From PVC group bacterium (GTDB lineage: Bacteria > Verrucomicrobiota > Kiritimatiellia > CAIKKV01 > CAITUY01): a stretch of 64,000 nt of DNA. The translations under genes were made by a program, and so were the position numbers. The notes beneath the pieces were generated by a model. The model was not told the DNA's origin and searched no databases. It worked only from the letters and a program-made list of their open reading frames with translations. The stretch covers positions 86,161 to 150,160 of the forward strand of contig CAMBRF010000003.1 of assembly GCA_945870225.1 (NCBI GenBank), in the 5' to 3' direction. Below, piece after piece: positions 9,048-17,523 of the stretch; within the stretch, counting starts at the first letter, position 1, and every line of letters begins with the position of its first letter.

Positions 9048-9631
9048 CAGCCCCGATCATCAAGGTAAAGCGTGTAGTGATTATCCAGACAGGACTCCCC
9101 CGTCATATCCACCGAATCTGCAGCATAGAAAGTTCGATGAAAAGGATAACGCAGAGGCACCTCTTGTCTGATTTTCAGCCGCAACGTCCCGTCCACCAAC
9201 GCCGCCGTCGAAAGCAGGTGAACGTCTTGCGGAGTACCCCAATCCTCATATTTGAGGATAGGATCCAGGTCTCCAAAATCCTCGGCCCCCATATAGAGCG
9301 GAATCCGAGCCGCCTCAAGGGTCTGCTGAACAGCGGGACCTTTTTCGTGAACCGGGTTGATCAACCGCCCGGCATTGGGAATGGATCCCACGCGAATGGT
9401 CTTAAAAACCATGAACCGGTTAAACCCGACCACACTGGCACGAGCCCCTCGGGCGGCCGCATAGTGGAGGACTTCCTGTCGGGCAAAAAGCTGCGAGATC
9501 TGAAACACACCGAAGAAGGCAATGCAGACAATAATCAGAACGAGGCAGGACTCGATTAACGACTGCCCCGACCGGCTCACTGTGGAGCGCCGGGGACCCC
9601 CGAAAACGCCCCTGTGAGGGAAAACGGGCAC
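9044..9631 (-). CDS. TadE-like pseudopilin
   Basis: This 195-residue protein has a basic N-terminus and the motif RSGQSLIESCLVLIIVCIAF, a class III prepilin-type cleavage site with Glu at +5 and a long hydrophobic helix. The segment after it, YAAARGARASVVG, matches the 'AARAGAR' pattern of TadE. It is a second TadE-like protein in the same operon, 26 bp after the Flp pilin gene. The two TadE-like products differ in their C-terminal domains and may form a heteromeric tip or initiation complex; this is inferred from other tad systems. Confidence 0.82.
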   Translation of the reverse strand: MPVFPHRGVFGGPRRSTVSRSGQSLIESCLVLIIVCIAFFGVFQISQLFARQEVLHYAAARGARASVVGFNRFMVFKTIRVGSIPNAGRLINPVHEKGPAVQQTLEAARIPLYMGAEDFGDLDPILKYEDWGTPQDVHLLSTAALVDGTLRLKIRQEVPLRYPFHRTFYAADSVDMTGESCLDNHYTLYLDDRGW

Positions 9632-9657
9632 CGCGACACCTCCTGCCAGGCTCTAGC

Positions 9658-9870
9658 CTACTTCAAAGCCTTCATGTAATCAGCGGACTTTGTGTCCAAT
9701 GCGGCATCCTTCTCGGTCGTGTCGCCGCCCAATTCCGTCACGGCCCCGCCCAGTTTGGCGCGGATGGTATCACCGAACACGCCGAAGATGGCAATCGCCG
9801 CCAAGGCGATAATCGCCACGATGATGATGTATTCGACCATTCCCTGTCCGCTCTTGCTGTTCTTCTTCAT
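9658..9870 (-). CDS. flp: Flp-type major pilin
   Basis: This 70-residue protein is the expected size for a Flp prepilin. The leader MKKNSKSG is followed by QGMVEYIIIVAIIALAAIAI. Cleavage after Gly8 would place Glu-Tyr at +5/+6, as in type IVb Flp pilins. The mature C-terminus is polar and lysine/aspartate-rich, suited for the exposed face of the filament. It has the strongest pilin features in the operon and is likely the structural subunit. It starts 17 bp after the small pseudopilin gene. Confidence 0.95.
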   Translation of the reverse strand: MKKNSKSGQGMVEYIIIVAIIALAAIAIFGVFGDTIRAKLGGAVTELGGDTTEKDAALDTKSADYMKALK

Positions 9871-9887
9871 GCTCTGATTTCCTTCCC

Positions 9888-10052
9888 TTACGGGTACTCC
9901 GACCCCACCAGATCCAAAACACGTGTTCCGTACTCACGGAACGTCACCAATAGCACCGTCAAGACCGCCAACGAGGCCAATACCATTCCGGCCACCACCA
10001 CGAACTCAACCATGGCCTGACCGCTCTTCCGGTAGTCCCCGTTCCCCGGCAT
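9888..10052 (-). CDS. Small Flp/TadE-like pseudopilin, first gene of the Tad operon
   Basis: This is a 54-residue ORF starting MPGNGDYRKSGQAMVEF, followed by a hydrophobic helix and a short C-terminus ending GSEYP. The SGQAMVEF sequence is a prepilin-type cleavage motif with Glu at +5 and Phe at +6, and a single helix follows, so it is either a minor Flp paralogue or a truncated TadE-like protein. It is the promoter-proximal gene; the 73-bp gap to the ROK kinase stop must hold the operon promoter unless transcription reads through from upstream. Confidence 0.75.
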   Translation of the reverse strand: MPGNGDYRKSGQAMVEFVVVAGMVLASLAVLTVLLVTFREYGTRVLDLVGSEYP

Positions 10053-10125
10053 GATGACTCCCCTTTATCTAACAAACGGAATGGTATCTCTAATATTGTG
10101 ATTGTAAACACCAGAAATCAGTGTC

Positions 10126-11094
10126 TCAACCGCCTGACGGCTTCAGTCCGGTTGCCGCGACGGCGAGAGCGGACAATTCACCGATCTTGCCACCCAATGA
10201 GCTGGGCACCACTTTACAGGCCCGACGCGGCCACTCCCAAGCATATTTCGGAAGTTTGTCGAGAATCGGTCCCATCACAAAATCCCCAGCATGAATCCCA
10301 ATGGTTCCCATGAGGATGACCTCGGGGTTCAGGATCATGATCAGGTTGCCGACGCCCTGTGCCAAGCGATCGGTGAAGATATCCCACTCGGCCAGGGCGA
10401 AACGATCACCTTCACGGGCCGCCGCTTCGAAAGCCTGAAGGTTGATTTTATCGAGGCCTCCAGCCTTGTTCACGATGCTGGTGGAGATATTACCGGCCTT
10501 GATCTTCGCCTTGAGTTGCTCCGCCACGTTGCGGCCGCCGACGTAAGCCTCCCAGCATCCCCTCTGACCGCAGCCACACAGGGGCCCCTCAGGATCCAGA
10601 ACATGATGTCCCACCTCCCCCCCCGTATCGGTAACCCCTTGGATCAACTGGCCGTTGACAATGATGCCACCACCCATGCCCGTGCTGAAGGTCAGGTAGA
10701 CCAGGCTGCGCACCCCTCGGTACGCCCCGAACAACAACTCGGCCAAAGCGCAGGCATTGGCGTCATTGTTGACAAAAACAGGCGCCTTAAAGGTCTTTTG
10801 CACCATGGCTTGGATGGGAACATCCTTCCAACCGGGATTATTGGGCGGGGCAATCAGAACGCCCCGCTTGCAGTCCAACGGGCCCGGAGCAGAGATCCCG
10901 ATGCCGTCCAGATCCTCCGGCCTCAAATTCGCCTTCTCGACCACATGGTGGCACAATTCTATCAACTGATGCCGGTAAGCTTCCACGGATTCACTGGTGG
11001 TGGGGATCCGCTTTGAATAAAGGATTTTCCCGTCGGCGTGTCCGATACAGACCGCCGTCTTGGTTCCCCCGATGTCAATTCCAAGTAGGTTCAT
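10126..11094 (-). CDS. ROK-family sugar kinase (glucokinase-like)
   Basis: This 322-residue protein has the N-terminal phosphate-binding motif LLGIDIGGTKTAVCIG and the ROK catalytic region, including FVNNDANACALAEL (catalytic Asp) and FSTGMGGGIIVNG. The zinc-binding segment HHVLDPEGPLCGCGQRGCWE has the His and the C-G-C-x-x-x-G-C cysteines of ROK kinases. It most likely phosphorylates glucose or an N-acetyl-hexosamine; the exact substrate cannot be read from the sequence. No HTH domain is present, so it is an enzyme and not a ROK repressor. It may be transcribed upstream of the Tad operon on the same strand. Confidence 0.92.
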   Translation of the reverse strand: MNLLGIDIGGTKTAVCIGHADGKILYSKRIPTTSESVEAYRHQLIELCHHVVEKANLRPEDLDGIGISAPGPLDCKRGVLIAPPNNPGWKDVPIQAMVQKTFKAPVFVNNDANACALAELLFGAYRGVRSLVYLTFSTGMGGGIIVNGQLIQGVTDTGGEVGHHVLDPEGPLCGCGQRGCWEAYVGGRNVAEQLKAKIKAGNISTSIVNKAGGLDKINLQAFEAAAREGDRFALAEWDIFTDRLAQGVGNLIMILNPEVILMGTIGIHAGDFVMGPILDKLPKYAWEWPRRACKVVPSSLGGKIGELSALAVAATGLKPSGG

Positions 11095-11381
11095 ACTCGC
11101 CCTGTCCCGCCTCTAGCTCGTTTATGATTGATGGGTCAAACAAAACGCCTGAATGTAGCAGAATGCGCCGCCGTCCCGCACCAAGAAACGACCCTCGCCG
11201 AACAAAAACACCATTCTGAATATCCCGTTAATCCTGTCATAATCCCCTGGGCTCTGCTGACTCTTTTGATGCGTTGACCCTGATTCAGACAACTCATCTT
11301 GACAAATATCCTGAAAATGGCCTGAATACTACGGATTCGGGGGGCGATCCGCCCGTCGAGCGCAAGGAAGAGGGGGGACTC

Positions 11382-12374
11382 GTGGCAAATAAGGAATTAA
11401 ACGTGGGCACCAAGGGTTGGGTGTCTTACCGGCCTGAAATCAAAGTGATGGATGTCACCATCCGTGACGGCGGCCTGATGAACAATCATCAGTTCAGCCC
11501 TGAGTTGGTCCGGGCGGTGTACCGCACAGCCTGCGAGGCGGGCATCGACTATGTCGAGCTTGGGTATAAAAGCTCACACAAAATATTCTCATCGGCCGAG
11601 CATGGCCCGTGGAAATTCTGCGACGAAGAGGTTTTGCGCGATGTCATCGGAGAAAAAAATCCAGCCGTCAAACTGGCGGCCATGGCGGATGCAGACCGGT
11701 GCGACTACCAGCACGATATTCTTCCCCGTGAAAAAAGCGCCTTGGACATGATCCGTGTGGCCACCTACATCCACCAGATCCCGACCGCCATGGAAATGAT
11801 CAAGGATGCCCACGCCAAGGGTTATGAGACCTGTGTCAACCTGATGGCCGTTTCAACGGTTCAGGAAAGCGAATTGGACGGCGCGTTGGATGCCCTGGCC
11901 CAATCCGAGGTGGATGTGCTTTACCTCGTGGACAGCTTCGGAACGATGTATTGCGAGGAAGTCCGCGCCCTGCTGGAAAAGTTCAAGCGCGTGGCCTCGG
12001 CGGCGGGCAAACAGGTTGGCATCCATACCCATAATAATTGCCAACTGGCCTACGCCAACACGATTGAGGCCATCATCGGAGGCGCCAATTATCTCGATGC
12101 CAGCCTGGCCGGATTGGGCCGCGGCGCGGGCAATTGCCAGATGGAACTGCTGCTCGGTTTCCTGCACAACCCCAAGTTCAAGTTGCGCCCCGTGCTGCAA
12201 TGCATCCGGGATCATATCGAGCCTCTCCGTAAAGATTTCTTCTGGGGCTACAGCATTCCCTACATGATCACCGGCATTCTTAACCAGCATCCCCGTGACG
12301 CCATCAAGTTCATGGAAAGCGGCAAAGCCGAGGATATCGTCAAGTTCTACGATGACATGTGCGAGGAAGAGTGA
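11382..12374 (+). CDS. HMGL-type aldolase (4-hydroxy-2-oxovalerate aldolase-like)
   Basis: This DRE-TIM metallolyase begins with the strand VMDVTIRDGGLMNNHQF, where the Arg-Asp pair starts the active site. Metal-binding His residues appear in GIHTHNNCQLAYANTIEA, and a glycine-rich LAGLGRGAGNCQMELLLG segment follows. This is the 4-hydroxy-2-oxovalerate aldolase/homocitrate synthase superfamily; the precise substrate is unknown. I chose GTG 11382 because AGGGGGG lies a few bases upstream; an in-frame start at 11274 would add 36 residues without family similarity. The stop overlaps the tRNA deaminase start region, so the two genes form an operon. Confidence 0.85.
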   Translation: MANKELNVGTKGWVSYRPEIKVMDVTIRDGGLMNNHQFSPELVRAVYRTACEAGIDYVELGYKSSHKIFSSAEHGPWKFCDEEVLRDVIGEKNPAVKLAAMADADRCDYQHDILPREKSALDMIRVATYIHQIPTAMEMIKDAHAKGYETCVNLMAVSTVQESELDGALDALAQSEVDVLYLVDSFGTMYCEEVRALLEKFKRVASAAGKQVGIHTHNNCQLAYANTIEAIIGGANYLDASLAGLGRGAGNCQMELLLGFLHNPKFKLRPVLQCIRDHIEPLRKDFFWGYSIPYMITGILNQHPRDAIKFMESGKAEDIVKFYDDMCEEE

Positions 12375-12880
12375 TCGGGAAAGACCACGACTATTACATG
12401 CAGCTGGCCCTGCGGGAGGCGCAGATTTCGGCAGAGCATGATGAAGTACCCGTAGGGGCCATCGTGGTCCGGCATGGCACCGTGATCGGTCGCGCTCACA
12501 ACCAGACCGAACTCCTCAAGGATCCGACCGCCCACGCCGAAATGATCGCCATCACCCAGGCCGCCGCCGCCATCGGGGACTGGCGGTTGACCGAGACCAC
12601 GCTCTACGTTACGAAAGAACCGTGTCCCATGTGTGCGGGGGCGATCATTCTTGGCCGGATTCCGGAGGTGGTTTTCGGGGTCACCGACCCGATGCGGGGG
12701 GGGGCGGTCTCCGTTTTCAACATCCTCAATCACCCCCAGCTCAACCACCACCCCACGGTAATTTCAGGGATTCTGGAGGAGCCCTGTCGGGCCCTGCTTC
12801 AGGAATTCTTCCTCAGGAAACGTGCCGCCGCCAAGCGGAACTCCACCCCGCCGCCGACGAGTCCCATGACCACGGCGTAG
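12359..12880 (+). CDS. tadA: tRNA adenosine(34) deaminase
   Basis: This zinc enzyme converts A34 to inosine in tRNA-Arg. The catalytic HAEMIAI motif (His and Glu) and the zinc-binding PCPMCAGAI motif are intact, and the core ends with the usual helical segment. It overlaps the aldolase stop; ATG 12359 is given, but GTG 12371 directly after AGGAAGA is also possible. The C-terminus (RAAAKRNSTPPPTSPMTTA) is a poorly conserved tail, and its last 82 bp overlap the 3' end of the opposing O-antigen ligase gene. Confidence 0.95.
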   Translation: MRGRVIGKDHDYYMQLALREAQISAEHDEVPVGAIVVRHGTVIGRAHNQTELLKDPTAHAEMIAITQAAAAIGDWRLTETTLYVTKEPCPMCAGAIILGRIPEVVFGVTDPMRGGAVSVFNILNHPQLNHHPTVISGILEEPCRALLQEFFLRKRAAAKRNSTPPPTSPMTTA

Positions 12881-14022
12881 ATGAACATCAGTTCGGTATC
12901 GCCGAAGTTGTACTCGACCAGGCCGTTCAGCAACAGGCCCGCCAGCATCAAGAACACCGCTGTCGCCGCCAGGCGTTCCCCGGACGGGCCAGCCCGGGTC
13001 AAGCCAACCCACCTGACCCCGTCGACCAGCGCCTTCCCCATCCATAAGAGGTAGATGGCCAGACCGAGCCAACCGGTCTCCACCAGCACTTGGGCCCAGT
13101 TCGCGTGCAGATGGTTGCGGTTCGCTTCAACCTTCCGGCAGGCGTATCGCATCATCCGGTTCGTCAGGCACCCATACCCGACCCCCTCGGGGCGCTCATG
13201 GATCAGGAACGGAGCCACCCGACACCACATCGTCAACCGTCCGCCGCCATCCATATTCAGTTCCCGCTTCAACTGCCCCATCCGGGTTTGAACGGGCGGC
13301 AGGGAAAAGAACGCCGCCGTGATCACCACCAGCATCAGCCAGGCCCGCCAGCGAAAATTCGTCAAAAGGACAGCCCCCACCAACAACATGGCGCAAAACC
13401 AGGAACCACGCTTGAACCCGATCAACAGCCCCGCTCCTACGGTCACCAGCAGCCCCACCGTCCACCCCGCCGGCCGTCGCCCCTCCTTTAGCGGGCCCAG
13501 CACGAACCAAACGCCGACTACGAGACCCAGCATCAGCATCTGTCCATCGGTCATGGATCCTTTATCAATCAGGGAGGTGAGAAAGTCCGGCTGCGGGTTC
13601 CTCCAGGCCTGAAACGGGTTGCGAACAAGGTCTTTCACCGCCAGCACGAGACAACCGAAAAGGAAGGCCCAAATCGCTTTCCCAGCCCGGGTCGGCCGGT
13701 CGGCCAGGGAGGCGGTAACGGGAATCAACACAAACCAAAGCAGTTTTCCGGTGCGCCCGAGCAGTCCACTCCCGCCCCCGCCCCTCCATGACGTGGCCAC
13801 CGCCACCACGACAAAAGCCACGACCAGCCAGAGGACGGCAGGAACACAGAGAGCAATCCGCCCCCTGACCCAGCCAACGAGAAAAAGCAGGAAGGTAATT
13901 CCTGCGAACAGTTGACCCAGTGCAATTGAAAAGGTGATGGAGAAAATCGTTGCCAGCAGGGTAATGAACGCCCATTGATCGATATCAAGGCCACGCAAGG
14001 AGCTGATTGAAATGGCACGCAT
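12799..14022 (-). CDS. O-antigen ligase / polymerase-like membrane protein (Wzy_C)
   Basis: This polytopic protein has about eleven hydrophobic segments. A long periplasmic loop (residues about 255-320) contains GQLKRELNMDGGGRLTMWCR and GVGYGCLTNR, then NRNHLHANWAQVLVETGWLG, which is the Wzy_C/WaaL signature with a conserved histidine. Such proteins attach or polymerise O-chain repeat units at the periplasmic face. I chose ATG 14022; an upstream GTG at 14082 would extend over the divergent acyltransferase leader. Its last 82 bp overlap the tRNA deaminase gene tail to tail. Confidence 0.82.
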   Translation of the reverse strand: MRAISISSLRGLDIDQWAFITLLATIFSITFSIALGQLFAGITFLLFLVGWVRGRIALCVPAVLWLVVAFVVVAVATSWRGGGGSGLLGRTGKLLWFVLIPVTASLADRPTRAGKAIWAFLFGCLVLAVKDLVRNPFQAWRNPQPDFLTSLIDKGSMTDGQMLMLGLVVGVWFVLGPLKEGRRPAGWTVGLLVTVGAGLLIGFKRGSWFCAMLLVGAVLLTNFRWRAWLMLVVITAAFFSLPPVQTRMGQLKRELNMDGGGRLTMWCRVAPFLIHERPEGVGYGCLTNRMMRYACRKVEANRNHLHANWAQVLVETGWLGLAIYLLWMGKALVDGVRWVGLTRAGPSGERLAATAVFLMLAGLLLNGLVEYNFGDTELMFIYAVVMGLVGGGVEFRLAAARFLRKNS

Positions 14023-14138
14023 AAGTGGCACGAAACTTAGTGCAAGCGTCTGCCGGATGCAATACCGTTTCCGGCGTGGCACCGGGCTTGACCGTCGCCT
14101 CCATTCTGAATAACGTGTGGACCGTTTTGGAGTACTCC

Positions 14139-15062
14139 ATGTTGATTCTTATTGTCAGGGGAATATCCCGCATCATCAGCGCTCTACCGTTGGCAGCGGC
14201 ACTCGCCCTCGGCCGGCGCCTGGGCTGGATCTTCGGCTATGTCATCCGCTACCACCGCCGGGATGCGATCGAGGCCCTGCGATTCAGTCTCCCTGAAAAG
14301 ACGGTGACTGAACGCCGGCAGATCCTGAAGCGAATGTACCTGAATCTGGGAATGACGCTGATTGAGGAATTACGCATGAGTCGCGTGAGCGATCAGTATT
14401 TGCGTGACCATATATCCTGGGAAAACGAGTCTTATGCCCACGATGTCCTGAAGGAAGGCAAAGGCGTTCTCGTGCTCTCCGCGCACATGGGCAACTGGGA
14501 TCTTCTCTGCAGCATCGCCCCGCATTTCAATTACCCGGTCACCATCATCACAAAAAACATCAAGAACAAAGGCATTAATGAGTTCTGGATGGAATCCCGC
14601 AGACGGTTCGGCTTGAAATTCGTTCCCGCCCACAACTCCTACCGCCAATGCCTGGCGGCACTTCGGAAAAACGAAATTGTGGGATTCATCCTCGATCAGA
14701 ACATGATCTGGCAGGAAGGAATCTTTGTTGAATTCTTCGGCAAGCTGGCCTGCACGACGCCCGGGCTGGCGTTCATGGCGGCCCAGTCGGGAGCCTCCGT
14801 ACTCCCCGTCTTCATGCTGCGCCAACCGAATGGCCGGCATCTGGTCAAGGCGTTCCCCCCGATTCCGCCGCCGCCTGACCGGAAGCCGGAAACGATACGC
14901 GCGTATACCCAACTCTATACCAAAACCATCGAGGACATGGTCCGCCAGTATCCCGATCAATGGATCTGGATTCACCGCCGATGGCACACCACCACCTCGG
15001 AGCCGGATATGCCTGAAAGCATGAAAATTCCGCCCCGGGCCGAAACTCAACAATCGGCATAG
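14139..15062 (+). CDS. LpxL/HtrB-type lysophospholipid (lipid A) acyltransferase
   Basis: This 307-residue acyltransferase has the family HxxxxD motif in LSAHMGNWDLL (His and Asp catalytic), preceded by a hydrophobic N-terminal segment. Downstream are FILDQNMIWQEGIFVEFFG and TTPGLAFMAAQSGASVLPVF, matching LpxL-type acyl-donor-binding blocks. It would add a secondary acyl chain to lipid A or a related glycolipid at the inner membrane. I chose ATG 14139 (GGAG six bases upstream) over the ORF start at 14025, whose first 38 residues overlap the divergent gene. It is followed tail to tail by a paralogue. Confidence 0.85.
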   Translation: MLILIVRGISRIISALPLAAALALGRRLGWIFGYVIRYHRRDAIEALRFSLPEKTVTERRQILKRMYLNLGMTLIEELRMSRVSDQYLRDHISWENESYAHDVLKEGKGVLVLSAHMGNWDLLCSIAPHFNYPVTIITKNIKNKGINEFWMESRRRFGLKFVPAHNSYRQCLAALRKNEIVGFILDQNMIWQEGIFVEFFGKLACTTPGLAFMAAQSGASVLPVFMLRQPNGRHLVKAFPPIPPPPDRKPETIRAYTQLYTKTIEDMVRQYPDQWIWIHRRWHTTTSEPDMPESMKIPPRAETQQSA

Positions 15063-15997
15063 AACGGATAGCGCGAAGCCTCCACGCCCGGCATACGCCG
15101 TTTCCAGCGCTTGTAAGTCCAAAGCCACTGGGAGGGATCCCGCCTGATTTCGGCCTCCAGGGACCTTGTAATCCTGGCGGTAATCTCCACCGGCGACAAA
15201 CCGCTCATCTCCGCCGGAGTCAGCACCTCAGGTGAATAGCACCGGTACGTACCATCTCGTTCATTCCGACAATAGACCATGAGGATCGGAACGTTCATCT
15301 TCTGAGCCAACCCCGCCGCCGCACTGGCGATGGGCACAGGGACCCCGAAGAATTCCACGAAGACGCCCCCATCCGCCACGCGGGTATCCTGATCCAATAG
15401 CAATCCCACTATGCCATGATCCCGAAGAACACGCAGCATGCCTTTGAGCGCTCCCTCACGGGGAATGATACGCTGGCCAGAATGCTCGCGTATCCGGTTG
15501 ATGACGGCATCGACCCTCGGGTTTTTTATCGGCTTGGCTACACTGGAGACTTTACCCCCTCGAGTGGCGATGGCCTGCCCAATAACCTCCCAATTCCCGA
15601 AATGAGCACTGACCGCAACCAGCGGCCCCTTCTCGATCCACTTACTAGTGGACGCATCAATTGACACATAGCGATCAACTCGAGCCTTGGTGTCCCGTGA
15701 AAACCAGAAATAGTCCAGAGTAGTCAAAGTGAAATTCTGAAAAACTTGCGTGATAATCTGACGTTTCCGCGCATCCGTAAGTGATGAACCAAACGCCAGG
15801 TCGAGATTGGCCAAGGCCACCCGCCGGTCACGCCGGTCCACACAATAGCCGAACCAGCCCAAGCCATTGGCCAGGGCGACGACCAAACGCCGTGGAAACC
15901 GTGGGATCAGCCACGCAGCCCCATCAACAAGCTGCGCCTCAATCCAGAAACGGAAGCGGCGCAAACCTTGATTAACCCTGTTCCGATCACGAGCCAT
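15047..15997 (-). CDS. LpxL/HtrB-type lysophospholipid (lipid A) acyltransferase, second paralogue
   Basis: This 316-residue protein is homologous to the adjacent acyltransferase but faces it. The HxxxxE version of the catalytic motif is VSAHFGNWEVIGQAIA. Later blocks include LLLDQDTRVADGGVFVEFFG and IASAAAGLAQKMNVPILMV. ATG 15997 with AAGG upstream is preferred to the GTG at 16015. The 3' ends of the pair overlap by 16 bp. Two such enzymes suggest addition of two different secondary acyl chains, as with LpxL and LpxM, though order and substrates are unknown. Confidence 0.87.
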   Translation of the reverse strand: MARDRNRVNQGLRRFRFWIEAQLVDGAAWLIPRFPRRLVVALANGLGWFGYCVDRRDRRVALANLDLAFGSSLTDARKRQIITQVFQNFTLTTLDYFWFSRDTKARVDRYVSIDASTSKWIEKGPLVAVSAHFGNWEVIGQAIATRGGKVSSVAKPIKNPRVDAVINRIREHSGQRIIPREGALKGMLRVLRDHGIVGLLLDQDTRVADGGVFVEFFGVPVPIASAAAGLAQKMNVPILMVYCRNERDGTYRCYSPEVLTPAEMSGLSPVEITARITRSLEAEIRRDPSQWLWTYKRWKRRMPGVEASRYPFYADC

Positions 15998-16018
15998 ACA
16001 AGCCTTAAAGCGCACTCA

Positions 16019-16060
16019 TCAAAAAAGTAAAAAGGCCCGAAACATCTCTGTTCCGGGCCT
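16019..16060 (-). terminator. Rho-independent terminator of the OmpA-family gene
   Basis: On the minus strand, an 11-bp stem (16033-16043 with 16050-16060, one mismatch, loop of six bases) is GC-rich and is followed by a run of mostly T residues (A-rich on the plus strand, 16019-16032). It lies about 20 bp past the OmpA-family stop codon. The stem is also positioned at the start of the LpxL-type gene and could isolate that gene from read-through. Confidence 0.85.
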
Positions 16061-16079
16061 CTCATCATTCACGCACGAA

Positions 16080-17420
16080 TCATTTCGCCGGACTGGCCGC
16101 CGGACCGGTCGCCGGGGGCAACTCCACCGCCTTGATGGGCGTGACAGGAGCCGGCGGCATGCCGCTCTTACGAATGTAGACTTCCACGCGACGATTGGCC
16201 GGGGTGCCGTTGATCAGATCGGGCTTAACCTTGGGACGGCTGAACCCGTATCCGACCGGGGTCAGGCGACTCCGCTCGATCCCGGCCTTTTCAACCAGAT
16301 AATCCACACAGGCCTTGGCGCGCCGTTCAGACAGTTGATCATTGTAAACCTTGTTTGATTTCTTCAACTGATCGGCGTGCCCTTCAATACGCGCGGACGC
16401 CCCTGAATCGCGTTGCAGCACCTTGCCAATGATATCCAGATCCTTGAAGTACTCCGCCTTGATGACAGACTTGTCGTAATCGAATTGGATGTTCAGCTCG
16501 AAGAGCTGTAGATCATCGGATCCATCCTTGGGGTTCGTCCCATCCTCGATCACTTCATGACCATCGGCCACGCCACCCTTGTCCGTGTCCCGCTGATTGG
16601 GATCGGTCAGGTAATGGAACACTTCCGGACCATCCTTCAGCGCATCAAAATCCGTATCGGGATTCAGGGGATTGGTCTTGTGCACCTTGACTTCATCGTA
16701 GTCGCCCAGACCATCCTTATCGGTGTCGACATGATGCGGATCGGTGCCGAGCTGCATTTCCTCATCATCCGTCAACCCGTCGGCATCGCTGTCCTTCGGT
16801 CCGCCGTCAGCCGTAAAGCTGGGAGGGACATGGGCACCGAACACATATCTGACGCCCGCCTCGACGGTGGAGTTGACCGTTCCCTTATCGCTGACTCCAA
16901 CCAGGGCGCCCCGGAAATCCGTCCGCACGGACCACTCATCATTGAAGTTATAAATGACGCCCGCCCCGACGCGCGGACCGAAATCGGAAGAATCGCGATC
17001 TTCAAAATCATCGGTGAAAGCGATGACCATTGCTCCCACGGTCAGATAGGGATCGATCCGCTTCCAGGGGGTGAAATGGAAAAGAGCGTCGGCGGTCGCG
17101 CCATACCCTGTCGTTTCATCGGCTTCCAGCGGCTTGGTCGGCCCGTCGCGATAGATCGTCTGCGCCTTCAGGACCGGCGCGATGAACACACCCGCTTCAA
17201 GCGTCCACCATGTATTCAGGTCATACCCGAACCGGACCTGGCCGAACAAGCCATCCTTGGTCGGAAAATCGCCTTCCATATCGATTCGTCCGATCGTGAC
17301 GGACGTGTTAAAGGGGTGCTCATTGCCCTTCTCCTCCGCACGGGCCACACCTGCACGCGCGAGATAGCCAAAGGTCAATCCAATGGTCACAATCAATCCC
17401 AGGAATCTGCTGTATTTCAT
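16080..17420 (-). CDS. OmpA-family outer-membrane protein with thrombospondin-3 calcium repeats
   Basis: This 446-residue protein has a signal peptide (KYSRFLGLIVTIGLTFGYLA, cleavage near ARA-EEK) and an N-terminal beta-barrel-like region to about residue 215. Next come about five thrombospondin-3 type repeats rich in D-x-D-x-D-G (DSDADGLTDDEE, DTDKDGLGDYDE), likely calcium binding. The C-terminal OmpA domain is peptidoglycan-binding: IEGHADQLKKSNKVYNDQLS and ERRAKACVDYLVEKAGI carry the expected Asp and Arg. The domain order is that of OmpA-TSP3 porins. I chose ATG 17420 (GGAGAG seven bases upstream). The longer frame to 17759 overlaps the ABC exporter and lacks a signal peptide. Confidence 0.92.
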   Translation of the reverse strand: MKYSRFLGLIVTIGLTFGYLARAGVARAEEKGNEHPFNTSVTIGRIDMEGDFPTKDGLFGQVRFGYDLNTWWTLEAGVFIAPVLKAQTIYRDGPTKPLEADETTGYGATADALFHFTPWKRIDPYLTVGAMVIAFTDDFEDRDSSDFGPRVGAGVIYNFNDEWSVRTDFRGALVGVSDKGTVNSTVEAGVRYVFGAHVPPSFTADGGPKDSDADGLTDDEEMQLGTDPHHVDTDKDGLGDYDEVKVHKTNPLNPDTDFDALKDGPEVFHYLTDPNQRDTDKGGVADGHEVIEDGTNPKDGSDDLQLFELNIQFDYDKSVIKAEYFKDLDIIGKVLQRDSGASARIEGHADQLKKSNKVYNDQLSERRAKACVDYLVEKAGIERSRLTPVGYGFSRPKVKPDLINGTPANRRVEVYIRKSGMPPAPVTPIKAVELPPATGPAASPAK

Positions 17421-17523
17421 TTTCTTTTCTCTCCGATGGATACTCCGGCCGATAAAGGGCAATACGCCCAAACTGATCCGTCTTCTCATATCAAAACTTA
17501 CCCCGCCCGCAAATGAAAAAAGA

